64,000 nucleotides of DNA from an uncultured cyanobacterium. Its GTDB lineage: Bacteria > Cyanobacteriota > Cyanobacteriia > PCC-6307 > Cyanobiaceae. The stretch lies in the NCBI GenBank assembly GCA_903823115.1, contig CAIJRN010000028.1, forward strand, positions 32,910 through 96,909, given 5' to 3'. The notes beneath the pieces are model-generated. The model made no database searches. It saw only the letters and a list, made by a program, of their open reading frames with translations, and was not told the origin of the DNA. Positions 16,245 to 23,363 of the stretch are shown one piece after another; position 1 is the stretch's first letter; every line of letters begins with the position of its first letter. The position numbers were made by a program, and so were the translations under genes.

Positions 16245-16496
16245 AGGTTCTTCCCATCGAGCGCTGACCGCGACGTAATTCCCCCCGGCATGACGGGGCT
16301 GTTCTCCGCCGCCGCCAGTGCTTACACCAGCACGGTGGCCACGATGGGGGATTTGGATCTGCCTGGCTATCGCCTGCATCTGCTCAAAAGGGCAGACGAG
16401 GGGCGCTGGTCGATCTGGGTGAACGGCAACTGGCGGCTCACAGTTTCCTGCCGCGATGGTCACATGTTCGATCTCGATTTTGAGGACTACCACTGA
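16245..16496 (+). pseudogene. HigB-type toxin, damaged at the 5' end
   Basis: From the stop codon at 16242 the frame reads RFFPSSADRDVIPPG, a spacer, then GDLDLPGYRLHLLK and WSIWVNGNWRLTVSCRDGH, ending FDLDFEDYH. That is the order of a full HigB/RelE-family mRNA interferase from its KRFF helix to its C-terminus. The first ten or so residues are lost to a nonsense or frameshift change (CGGCTAAAGG). A shorter product could begin at the ATG 16290, lacking the first helix. The stop shares one base with the higA start. Confidence 0.72.
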
Positions 16497-16789
16497 TGCA
16501 GATGCACAATCCTCTCCACCCCGGGGAATTCATTGAAGGGGTGTATCTCGAGCCTTGTGAACTCTCCATCCGGCAGGTCGCCGAGCGGCTGGGTGTTTCG
16601 GCATCCAGCTTTCAGCGGCTGGTTGCCGGCAAAAGCCGCGTCACGCCGGATATGGCGCTGCGGTTGTCGCGGGTGCTGGGGCGTAGCGCCGTGAGCTGGC
16701 TCGCCATGCAGGACAGCCACGATCTCTGGCGGGCCCGTCAGTGTCTCGAGCTCTCAGTACTGACCCCGAGGGAGCTCACGCCGGCCTGA
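16496..16789 (+). CDS. higA: HigA-type antitoxin
   Basis: A 97-residue XRE-family antitoxin: NPLHPGEFIEGVYLEP, then a helix-turn-helix VAERLGVSASSFQRLVAGKS near residues 27-46 and MALRLSRVLGRSAVSWLAMQ. Order and overlap (toxin first, antitoxin second) are those of higBA operons. The gene is intact although its toxin is damaged. About 140 bases of it recur, nearly identical, at 20860-20997. A second ATG two codons downstream is an alternative start. Confidence 0.88.
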   Translation: MQMHNPLHPGEFIEGVYLEPCELSIRQVAERLGVSASSFQRLVAGKSRVTPDMALRLSRVLGRSAVSWLAMQDSHDLWRARQCLELSVLTPRELTPA

Positions 16790-16853
16790 ACGTGCTGCCT
16801 TTGCGGAGGGCTTTGCAGATACCGGCTGGCTGATGCAAGTGAGCATCGATTAA

Positions 16854-16872
16854 GCTAGATAGATCAGCTAGC
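16854..16872 (+). promoter_or_regulatory. Inverted repeat upstream of the phd/vapC pair
   Basis: GCTAG and CTAGC are separated by 9 bases and centred 20 bases before the Phd-type antitoxin start. This is a plausible operator for autoregulation, judged only from symmetry and position. Confidence 0.4.
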
Positions 16873-16882
16873 CACCACACCC

Positions 16883-17143
16883 ATGGACGCCATCTGGACT
16901 CTTCAGGACGCCAAGAACCGATTCAGTGCCGTGGTGGATGCGGCTGCCAGGGGCGAACCGCAGAAGGTGACGCGCCGCGGCAAATGGGTGAGTGTGGTGT
17001 TGTCGGCCGAGGACTACGAGCGGCTGCAGCGCCTCGACGTGGCCAATGCGCCATCACTGGCCGAGCTGCTGCTGCAGATGCCGCAGGACAACGAGGGCTT
17101 CGAGCCGTTGCCCTTGGCGCCCAGGGAGTTTCCATGTAACTGA
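16883..17143 (+). CDS. Phd/YefM-type antitoxin
   Basis: An 86-residue protein beginning AIWTLQDAKNRFSAVVDAAA, continuing GEPQKVTRRGKWVSVVLSAE and DYERLQ. This is the Phd/YefM fold that binds DNA with its N-terminus. The C-terminal tail (SLAELLLQMPQDNEGFEPLP) would wrap the toxin. It is followed after three bases by an intact VapC toxin gene. Confidence 0.88.
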   Translation: MDAIWTLQDAKNRFSAVVDAAARGEPQKVTRRGKWVSVVLSAEDYERLQRLDVANAPSLAELLLQMPQDNEGFEPLPLAPREFPCN

Positions 17144-17146
17144 TCG

Positions 17147-17566
17147 ATGTTTTTAATTGACACCGTGGTGCTCTCAGAGCTGCGCCGACGCGAGCGCGAT
17201 CCCGGCGTGGTGGCCTGGATCGGCCGTCAGCGGCCGGAGGACTGTTTTTTGAGTGTGGTGAGCATTGGCGAGATCGAGCGCGGTATTGCCCGCAAACGCA
17301 CGACCGATGCCGGCTTTGGGATGCAGTTGGCCGGATGGCTGGATCAGCTGCTGCGGCTGTATGGCGATCGGCTGTTGCCTGTGGATGTGGGGGTGGCGCG
17401 TCGCTGGGGACAGCTCTCGGCCGAGCTCGGCCATGGCGGTGCCGACCTGCTGATTGCTGCCACGGCGCTGGAGCGGGGCCTCACCGTGGTGACACGCAAC
17501 TTGCGGCACTTCACCCCCACGGGAGTGGCGACCTTGAACCCATGGCAAGAGCAGCTGGACTCGTGA
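17147..17566 (+). CDS. vapC: VapC/FitB-type PIN-domain toxin
   Basis: A 139-residue PIN ribonuclease that appears complete: FLIDTVVLSELRR with the first Asp, VVSIGEIERGIARK with the conserved Glu, GADLLIAATALERG with the third acidic residue, and TRNLRHFTPTGV at the end. VapC proteins cut tRNA or rRNA when freed from their antitoxin. It is the intact version of the fragment at 20998-21294, which shares roughly 90 percent of bases over about 290 positions. Confidence 0.9.
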   Translation: MFLIDTVVLSELRRRERDPGVVAWIGRQRPEDCFLSVVSIGEIERGIARKRTTDAGFGMQLAGWLDQLLRLYGDRLLPVDVGVARRWGQLSAELGHGGADLLIAATALERGLTVVTRNLRHFTPTGVATLNPWQEQLDS

Positions 17567-17603
17567 CCAGCTCAGCTGCGCGATCACCGCTCTGAGCTGG
17601 ATC

Positions 17604-17958
17604 TCAACCAGAGGGATGAGCCTCCCCGACCTGTTGGAGAACGGCTGCGACCAGATTGTCGCTGAGGTAATAGCCCTCTGCCCGCAGGGCCTCAAGCAAC
17701 GGTGCACAGGACGCCGCCAGACCACGCTCCTTGGCGAGCACCAGCACAGCGGCAGTTCCCAGGATCCTGAGCCCTTGGCGACGGGCTTCTGCCCGTCCGC
17801 AACGGTCATCGAGGATCGGGAACAGCTGCAGTCAGGCCGATTTCGGTCGCGATCACCTCCGTGATCCAGACAGTCTTGAACAGATGGCGCAGCAGCTGCA
17901 ACTGCTGGATTCGTGCCAGACCGATCAGGGGCCCTGCATCGGCCACGACCACATCCAT
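17604..17958 (-). pseudogene. DUF3368 PIN-domain toxin, deleted in the middle
   Basis: The minus strand from 17958 reads MDVVVADAGPLIGLARIQQ and ITEVIATEIGLTAA, then hits a stop. In another frame the C-terminal half is intact: ILDDRCGRAEARRQGLRILG, TAAVLVLAKERGL and EGYYLSDNLVAAVLQQ. The two ends match a DUF3368 toxin, but roughly 40-50 central residues and the frame are missing, so the nuclease cannot be made. It starts 12 bases after the stop of the antitoxin gene on the same strand. Confidence 0.75.
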
Positions 17959-17970
17959 GATTGCGCTGGT

Positions 17971-18321
17971 TCAGGTGGTTTGTCCCAGCCAGCGCCGCGC
18001 CTGGCTGAGCTCATCGCCGAGGTCGGCAGCGGTGCCATCCACCACGGGAATCCGGAGCGAGGCGAGGATTTCGAGGAAGCGCGTAAGAGGCAGGCCTGCA
18101 ATCTGAGCGGCAGACGCCACAGAAATAGTCCCGGCCTGAAACAGCGATAGGGCGAGGCCCGAGCGAACGGCTGCGGTATCTGGCAGTCCAAGGCGGTCCA
18201 GCGCCACCACCAACGCCTTCGGCTGCTGATGGCTGGTCACCAAGGCCATCGCATCGGCTTGCGCAGCCTTGAGCACCGTGGAGGGATTGCTTTTGAGCTG
18301 CCGAACTGAAAAAGCCCGCAT
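17971..18321 (-). CDS. Phd-UPF0175-like antitoxin
   Basis: A 116-residue protein with two parts. The N-terminus MRAFSVRQLKSNPSTVLKAA and DAMALVTSHQQPKALVVAL is Phd-like. The C-terminus LALSLFQAGTISVASAAQIAG and FLEILASLRIPVVDG is the UPF0175 pattern, typical of antitoxins paired with DUF3368 toxins. The start at the internal ATG (18321) matches the conserved beginning. The gene is intact; the partner toxin downstream is destroyed. Confidence 0.8.
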   Translation of the reverse strand: MRAFSVRQLKSNPSTVLKAAQADAMALVTSHQQPKALVVALDRLGLPDTAAVRSGLALSLFQAGTISVASAAQIAGLPLTRFLEILASLRIPVVDGTAADLGDELSQARRWLGQTT

Positions 18322-18507
18322 GGTGTTCCTACACCTTGGGCCCATGTTGTCGGATCAACGCTCAACAGGGCGAGGTTGGCCAGTTCAGCCTCGGCGGCCA
18401 GCGGTCGATCCAAGGGGTCGCGGTGGGGAATGCTACCTGGCCATCGCCAGGATGATGCGATCCGCTATCGGCCACCCGTACGATGACGTTGGCAGCTCCC
18501 ATTGGAG

Positions 18508-19152
18508 ATGACGCTCGCACCACCCTCACGGGCGATCGATCGGACAGACGATGCTCTGGTCCCGCTGCTGCTGCCGGACGGTCTGAAGCTCACGGCCGAG
18601 CAGTTCGCGGCCGTCTGCCACGCCAACCCTGACGCCGTGCTGGAGCTCGACGCCAGCGGCCACGTGATTCACATGACCCCGACAGGGGGAGAAACCGGTG
18701 CACGCAATGGCACGTTGCTGATCCTGCTGGGCCTGGCCGCGCGCTCCTCCGGGCTGGCGCTGAAGCTGTTTGACAGCTCCAGCGGCTTTCGCCTGCCCGA
18801 TGGCTCGGTGCTCAGTCCGGATGCCTCGCTGGTGCGACAAGAGCGCTGGGAGGCCCTCACCCCTGAGGAGCGCCGCGGGTTCACACCCCTCTGCCCCGAT
18901 CTTGTCGTGGAGCTTGCCAGCCCCAGCGACGAAGGGCCCCGTGGCCTCAGCGCCCTGCGCGAGAAGATGAATCGCTACCAGGCCAACGGCGCCCAGCTCG
19001 GCTGGCTGCTGATCCCTGAGCAGCAGGCCGTGGAGGTGTGGTCTGCAAGCGGCGGCGGCAACGGCCAGCGCCTTGCGGACGCCACCAGGCTTGATGCCGG
19101 CCCCCTGTTCCATGGGCTGCAGATTGAGCTGCAGGACATTTGGCGGGTCTGA
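18508..19152 (+). CDS. Uma2-family endonuclease-like protein
   Basis: A 214-residue protein of the Uma2 (DUF820) family, expanded in cyanobacteria, with a restriction-endonuclease-like fold. SVLSPDASLVRQERWEAL and CPDLVVELASPSDE hold the Asp and the E-x-x-S-P-S-D segment of the PD-(D/E)XK site, and REKMNRYQANGAQLGWLL holds the family Lys/Tyr helix. The biological target of the family is not established. It stands alone between toxin-antitoxin loci. A TTG two codons upstream is an alternative start. Confidence 0.85.
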   Translation: MTLAPPSRAIDRTDDALVPLLLPDGLKLTAEQFAAVCHANPDAVLELDASGHVIHMTPTGGETGARNGTLLILLGLAARSSGLALKLFDSSSGFRLPDGSVLSPDASLVRQERWEALTPEERRGFTPLCPDLVVELASPSDEGPRGLSALREKMNRYQANGAQLGWLLIPEQQAVEVWSASGGGNGQRLADATRLDAGPLFHGLQIELQDIWRV

Positions 19153-19240
19153 GCGGATCGATCACCTAGGTACGAGCGGCTGAAACAGGCGAGGAGGGTC
19201 CGATCCCGACCAGCCTGCAGGCCGTCAGAATCGCTAAAGT

Positions 19241-19251
19241 AAGGAATCCTT
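19241..19251 (+). promoter_or_regulatory. Short palindrome before the AbrB/PIN_3 pair
   Basis: AAGGAATCCTT (symmetric around the central A) lies 14 bases before the antitoxin start. It may be an operator, or part of it may serve as ribosome-binding sequence. The evidence is symmetry and position only. Confidence 0.3.
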
Positions 19252-19265
19252 TCCGGGCAGGGCTG

Positions 19266-19490
19266 ATGGTGATTGCCAAGCGCACCAGCAAGAACCAGCT
19301 CACCCTGCCCAAGGCTGTGGTGGAGCAGGTGGGCGCTGCCGACTACTACGACGTGATCTGTGACAACGGTCGCATCGTGCTCACCCCACTCCATCCAGGT
19401 GGAGCCGAGGCGGTGCGCAGGCGGCTGGCGGAGCTGGGGATCAGCGAAGCGGATGTGGCGGAGGCGGTGAGCTGGGCACGACAGCCGTGA
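19266..19490 (+). CDS. AbrB-type antitoxin
   Basis: A 74-residue SpoVT-AbrB protein: VIAKRTSKNQLTLPKAVVEQ, then ADYYDVICDNGRIVLTPL and a C-terminal helix AVRRRLAELGISEADVAEAV of the sort that contacts PIN toxins. The end overlaps the toxin start by four bases (GTGA). It is intact. Confidence 0.87.
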   Translation: MVIAKRTSKNQLTLPKAVVEQVGAADYYDVICDNGRIVLTPLHPGGAEAVRRRLAELGISEADVAEAVSWARQP

Positions 19491-19921
19491 AGCGTTACCC
19501 GGTCCGGGCCGTGCTCGACACCAACGTGCTGGTGTCGGCGCTGCTCTTTGCTGGCGGGCGGCTGGGTTGGTTGCGGCCGTGCTGGCAGAGCGGCCAGCTG
19601 GTGCCGGTGCTTGCTGAACCCACGGCGCGGGAGTTGTTGCGTGTGCTGGCCTATCGCAAATTCAGGCTGAACCCCCAGGATCGCGAGCGGCTGCTGGAGG
19701 ATCTGCTTCCGTGGAGCGAGAGCTGGAGTGGTCCGATTCCGGCCAGCCGCCACCGCGTCCGCGATCCACACGATCAGGTGTTCCTGGATCTGGCCTTGGC
19801 AGCGGCCACGCCGGTGCTGGTGAGCGGCGACGCCGATCTGCTGGCACTTCAGAACACGGTGAAGCCCTTGTTGATCCTGAGCCCTGGCGACTTTCAGACC
19901 TGGCTGGGCAAGTCGGCTTGA
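19487..19921 (+). CDS. PIN_3 (COG1569) family toxin
   Basis: A 144-residue putative toxin of the PIN_3 group. AVLDTNVLVSALLF holds the first catalytic Asp, PVLAEPTARELLRVLAY the conserved Glu, RVRDPHDQVFLDLALAAATP the Asp pair and LVSGDADLLAL the last Asp. All four acidic positions are present, so it should be an active RNase if expressed without its antitoxin. It starts at a GTG overlapping the antitoxin stop. Confidence 0.87.
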   Translation: MKRYPVRAVLDTNVLVSALLFAGGRLGWLRPCWQSGQLVPVLAEPTARELLRVLAYRKFRLNPQDRERLLEDLLPWSESWSGPIPASRHRVRDPHDQVFLDLALAAATPVLVSGDADLLALQNTVKPLLILSPGDFQTWLGKSA

Positions 19922-20215
19922 GCGGATCTGCTTGCAGCAGGGGGCGAGGCGATGGGGTTTCGCGAGCCGTTGACCTTCCGGGTGGTGGGCTGCCTGGGTG
20001 AACAGGGCGTACGGCTGACACCCGATCAGAAACGCGAGATCCTCATGGCGCAGTGCCGTTGAGCATGGATCTCTCCGCGGTGAGCCGGGAGCGGTGCTAC
20101 CGGTATCGGCTGCTCCAGCGGCCCCAAGGCGTGGTTGAGCGCAACCGTGCGATCGGCTCAGGCCCGCCCGGTTCCAGCAAGAGTCTCGCTAAGCTGGCAT
20201 GAAACCGGCATCGGC
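19922..20215. other. Gap with two short open frames, not recognised
   Basis: The 294 bases hold a 36-residue frame at 19952-20062 (MGFREPLTFRVVGCLGEQGV, ending QKREILMAQCR) and another short frame from 20066 (MDLSAVSRERCYRYRLLQRP). Both are too short to assign. They may be leftovers of a lost toxin-antitoxin gene. Confidence 0.35.
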
Positions 20216-20479
20216 ATGAACACGCAGAGGCAGGTGGCGAAGCAGGTGGGAGCGAGCGGGCAGATCTCCCTGGGCAAGGAGTACGCAGGGCGTACCGTGC
20301 TGATCGACAGCAGCGAGCCTGGTGTGTGGGTGATCAAGACCGCCCAGACCATCCCGGATTCGGAGCTCTGGCTGCATCAGCCGGAAGCCTCTGCACGGCT
20401 CGATCGGGCCCTGCAGGCCATCGCCGAACCGCCCATCGCCGCGGATCTCGATGCGCTTGAGCAGCACCTGGGCCGGTGA
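20216..20479 (+). CDS. Putative antitoxin of a RelE-like pair
   Basis: An 87-residue protein: QVAKQVGASGQISLGKEYAG, then TVLIDSSEPGVWVIKTAQ, IPDSELWLHQ and a helical C-terminus RALQAIAEPPIAADLDALE. The first half looks like a short beta-rich DNA-binding domain (AbrB-like), and the tail like a toxin-binding arm. The stop overlaps the start of the next gene (GTGA), the usual antitoxin-toxin coupling. I do not recognise a named family with certainty. Confidence 0.7.
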   Translation: MNTQRQVAKQVGASGQISLGKEYAGRTVLIDSSEPGVWVIKTAQTIPDSELWLHQPEASARLDRALQAIAEPPIAADLDALEQHLGR

Positions 20480-20772
20480 TTCAGCTTGATCTCAACAATC
20501 CCGAATTCCAGTCCAATCTGCTCTCACTGGACAAACCTGAAGCCTGGGCCGTTCTCAAGACGCTGAGACTCCTGCAGTCGATGACCTGGGCGCAACGGCA
20601 ATCCAGCAAGGGCCTGCGCTGGGAGCTGATCCAGAGCCGGCAGGGACCGGATGGCCAACGGCTCCACTCCATGCGGATCAGCCGCAGCTGCCGAGCCGTG
20701 GCCTGGCGCGATGGACCATGGCTGCGTTTTCTCTCTCTCCACCCCGATCACGACTCGGCCTATGGCTCATGA
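20476..20772 (+). CDS. RelE/ParE-like toxin
   Basis: A 98-residue basic protein: SSKGLRWELIQSRQGPDGQR, then LHSMRISRSCRAVAWRDG and PWLRFLSLHPDHDSAY. The C-terminal R-I-S-R-S-x-R and HPDHDSAY arrangement is that of RelE/YafQ-like mRNA interferases common in cyanobacterial chromosomes. The start is a GTG within the antitoxin stop. It appears intact. Confidence 0.75.
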   Translation: MIQLDLNNPEFQSNLLSLDKPEAWAVLKTLRLLQSMTWAQRQSSKGLRWELIQSRQGPDGQRLHSMRISRSCRAVAWRDGPWLRFLSLHPDHDSAYGS

Positions 20773-20839
20773 GGGCGCTGGCGGCAGCAACCCCCACGTC
20801 GTGCAGCCCAGGCGGGGCCCTGATGTCCCTCCGGTCGCC

Positions 20840-21294
20840 GGAGCGCATCTGGAGCCCTGTGGATTGTCGATTCGTCAGGTCGCCGAGCGGCTGGGTGTTT
20901 CGGAATCCAGCTTTCAGCGGTTGGTTGCCGGCAAAAGCCGCGTCTCGCCGGATATGGCGCTGCGGTTGTCGCGGGTGCTGGGGCGTAGCGCCGAGAGCGG
21001 CAATCAGCGTCACGAGGATTGCTTCCTGAAGGTGGTGAGCATCGGCGAGATCGAGCGCGGCATTGCCCGTCAGCGCACGACCGATGCCGGATTTGCGGTG
21101 CAGTTGGCCGGATGGCTGAATCAGTTGCTGCGGCTGTATGGCGATCGGCTGTTGCCTGTGGATGTGGGGTCGCACATCGCTGGGGTCAGCTCTCGGCTGA
21201 GATCCGGCATGACGGTGCCTACTTGCTGAATGCTGCCACGGCGCTGGAGCGGGACCTCACCGTGGTGACCCGCAGCTTTCAGCACTTCAGCTAA
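20840..21294 (+). pseudogene. Collapsed HigA-VapC duplicate
   Basis: Bases 20840-20997 encode HigA residues from about 15 to 66 (LEPCGLSIRQVAERLGVSES, then MALRLSRVLGRSAES), nearly identical in DNA to 16540-16697. They join directly to bases 20998-21294, which match VapC from 17221 to 17520. The intervening HigA end, Phd gene and VapC start (about 525 bp in the intact copy) are gone. The VapC part has a frameshift after LLPVDVG, and the DLLIA segment reads YLLNA, so a catalytic Asp is lost too. No function expected. Confidence 0.85.
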
Positions 21295-21734
21295 CCGGGG
21301 GTGCGGACACTGAACCGATGGACAGAGGTAGCCCTGGCATGACCCTCCCCATGCCCTCACCCGCTGAGCTCCTCACCGGCTGCCGCCGCTTCAAGGTGTG
21401 GCGCGGAAACGGAGGTGGAGACTCCCAGCGCCAGGAGGTTTCCACAAAGTCTGTTCATCCACACCGCTACCCAAGTCAAAGTGCCGGTCACGGTGCGTGA
21501 TTGCCCAGCAATGCATAGCGGCAGTGACCGGAGCGATGCAACAGGCCGCCGACGGCAAAGAAAACTGGTGAGCAGCCTCTGAACGTACTACTATAGTAGG
21601 CATGCAGAGCATCTTGGTAACCGCAAGTTCTCATGAAATCTTCACCAAGTCACCCCGTTCCTTTCATGCTTAATTAATAATTTAAAGGACAGAAGCGTCC
21701 GACAAAAACAAAACCCCACGCAAGTCAGGCTATA
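21295..21734. other. Non-coding, turning AT-rich
   Basis: 440 bases without a convincing gene. A 60-residue open frame at 21318 has no recognisable pattern. From about 21590 the base composition drops in GC (for example TTAATTAATAATTTAAAGG near 21670), in contrast to the surrounding DNA, which marks the edge of a foreign segment that continues into the next gene. Confidence 0.5.
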
Positions 21735-22184
21735 TTGATGAAATTTGCCGTGATCGGTGCTGGTTTCTACGGCCTGCACATCGCCACAAGGCTAAGGGCC
21801 CTTGGGCTCGAGATCAAAGTATACGAGAAGGCCGCCGATATTCTCAGCTTTGCCTCTGGCAACAATCAGTTCAGGCTACACCTTGGGTTTCACTATGCCC
21901 GCAACTTTCGCACCAGGCAGCAATCGAGAGATGGCTTTTATCGATTTTTGGAGAGATATGGAAAGCTTACAGAACCCATTCAAGAGAACTACTACCTTGT
22001 GCCACAAGGAGACTCGCTGATCGACTTCCCTACGTATAAACTGATCATGATGTCCTCGGGCCTAGACTTCATTGAGAAGGAAAAGCCAGAGGAAATAAAG
22101 TATCCGTGCGGCTCAGTCCTGACAGCAGAACGAGTATTGATGATCGATCGAGCCCGTAAACATTTTTATACACAGTTGCCATAG
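21735..22184 (+). pseudogene. FAD/NAD(P)-binding oxidoreductase, N-terminal fragment
   Basis: The 149-residue frame begins MKFAVIGAGFYGLHIATRL, a Rossmann nucleotide-binding fold with GxGxxG, followed by a conserved-looking acidic beta-strand end (KVYEKAADILSFASGNNQ) and YARNFRTRQQS. This matches FAD-dependent amine or sugar oxidoreductases often found in surface-polysaccharide clusters. Family members usually run to 350 residues or more, so about 60 percent is missing; the frame stops at a junction with another gene fragment. GC is lower than in the neighbours, suggesting transfer. The second ATG at 21738 is as good a start. Confidence 0.72.
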
Positions 22185-22756
22185 AGAATGACAGCCGCTA
22201 TTGCCCGCGTATTATTCGCCAGCTTGTCAATCAGGGGATCGTCGTCCACTCCCACTTCCACCCCAATCCGGCTGCGGATCTCCTCTATGCAGCCCTCGCC
22301 ATGGAACTCCCCGATTATCATTTTCACGCCAAGCTCGACCACCGAGAGGGCACGATCCTGTCGCAGGTGATTTCGGCGTATGACGTGATGGGAGTGTTCC
22401 ACGAGCTTGGGGCCTCGGACCGCAACGAGGCGCGAACTCTTGAGGTCTGCATGCCAACGAAGGCAGTGTGCGCCTGGCTCTTAGGCGGAATCCCGATTGT
22501 GTGCTCAGACCGCTACCACGGGCTGTCGGAGTGGATTGATGGCTACGGCATGGGATTCAGCGTTTCCGACCTCGCGCAGGTTGGGGCACTAGCCCTGCGG
22601 AAGCGGGACATCCGCCGGGCTACGCGGGTCTGCCTGGAGCACCGCCATCTGCTCACCCACGAAACGCAGGCGATGCGTCTGTATGCTTATTACATGATGA
22701 TCCATTCTGGTCATGAGAGAGAGGAGACAGTGGATAGTATAGGAAGCTACAGGTAG
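22170..22756 (+). pseudogene. Glycosyltransferase-like C-terminal fragment
   Basis: In a frame different from the preceding fragment the DNA reads ENDSRYCPRIIRQLVNQG, HSHFHPNPAADLLYAALAM, GVFHELGASDRNEARTLEVC, MPTKAVCAWLLGGIPIVCSD and YGMGFSVSDLAQ, ending at 22756. The arrangement resembles the C-terminal nucleotide-sugar-binding half of a GT-B glycosyltransferase (P-T-K, G-I-P-I-V, Y-H-G-L). No N-terminal half is present, so it cannot work. A start at 22301 would give a 151-residue product, but the homology begins earlier. Confidence 0.6.
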
Positions 22757-23363
22757 CCATTGTTTCCTTGCCTGCAAGAGCTGATCCATCGCTTCTTGTC
22801 ACCTGAGTGCGTTCTGGGGACAGTCGTCATGCGGCTGATTTGAAGCCACTGTGGCCCAGTTCCAGGGATCAGCGTTGAGGTATCTGCATTGAATTCTTTT
22901 CGCCCACTGTTGATGCTGGATCTTAACAAGACCTGATTCCCAGCATTTCAATCTCAACGATGTACGCTCTCAGGGGTGTACGTTCCCTTCGATCTCCTGA
23001 TGGAGAAGCCACACGATGGAGGGACGTGATTGGAGGTGATTTGATCGGCTTAACGAGCAACATTATCTGGTCTTTGAATTCAGGGCATACGCGGCAACAC
23101 CGTTGATGGCTGTTCCAGAGCAGTGCGGTGCATCGCTGGATCCTGCGATTGTTGCACAGGCAACCTGAGCTTCGACAACCGGATCCCAGGCGAACTGGCA
23201 ACCCATGGTGGCTGGCGGCGGGTCACCAAGGTGACAGCAAATTTGCGCACTATCTGTCCGAATATGTTGGGCTGGCTAGGCGGCCGAGTGGCTTAGATTA
23301 CCTGCACTGATTTTAATCATTTGGTCACGACAGGGGGCATCGGATGCCCCGCTTTCCTGCCTT
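22757..23363. other. About 600 bases without a recognisable gene
   Basis: Only short frames occur (for example 22923-23201 minus and 23128-23310 plus), and none shows a family pattern. A small GGGGGCATC-GGATGCCCC hairpin lies near 23334-23350. This probably is decayed mobile or accessory DNA leading to the degenerate att copy. Confidence 0.5.

Noticed and set aside
21318..21500. 60-residue open frame after the HigA-VapC fossil
   Set aside because: No motif and Gly/Ser/His-rich composition; treated as chance.
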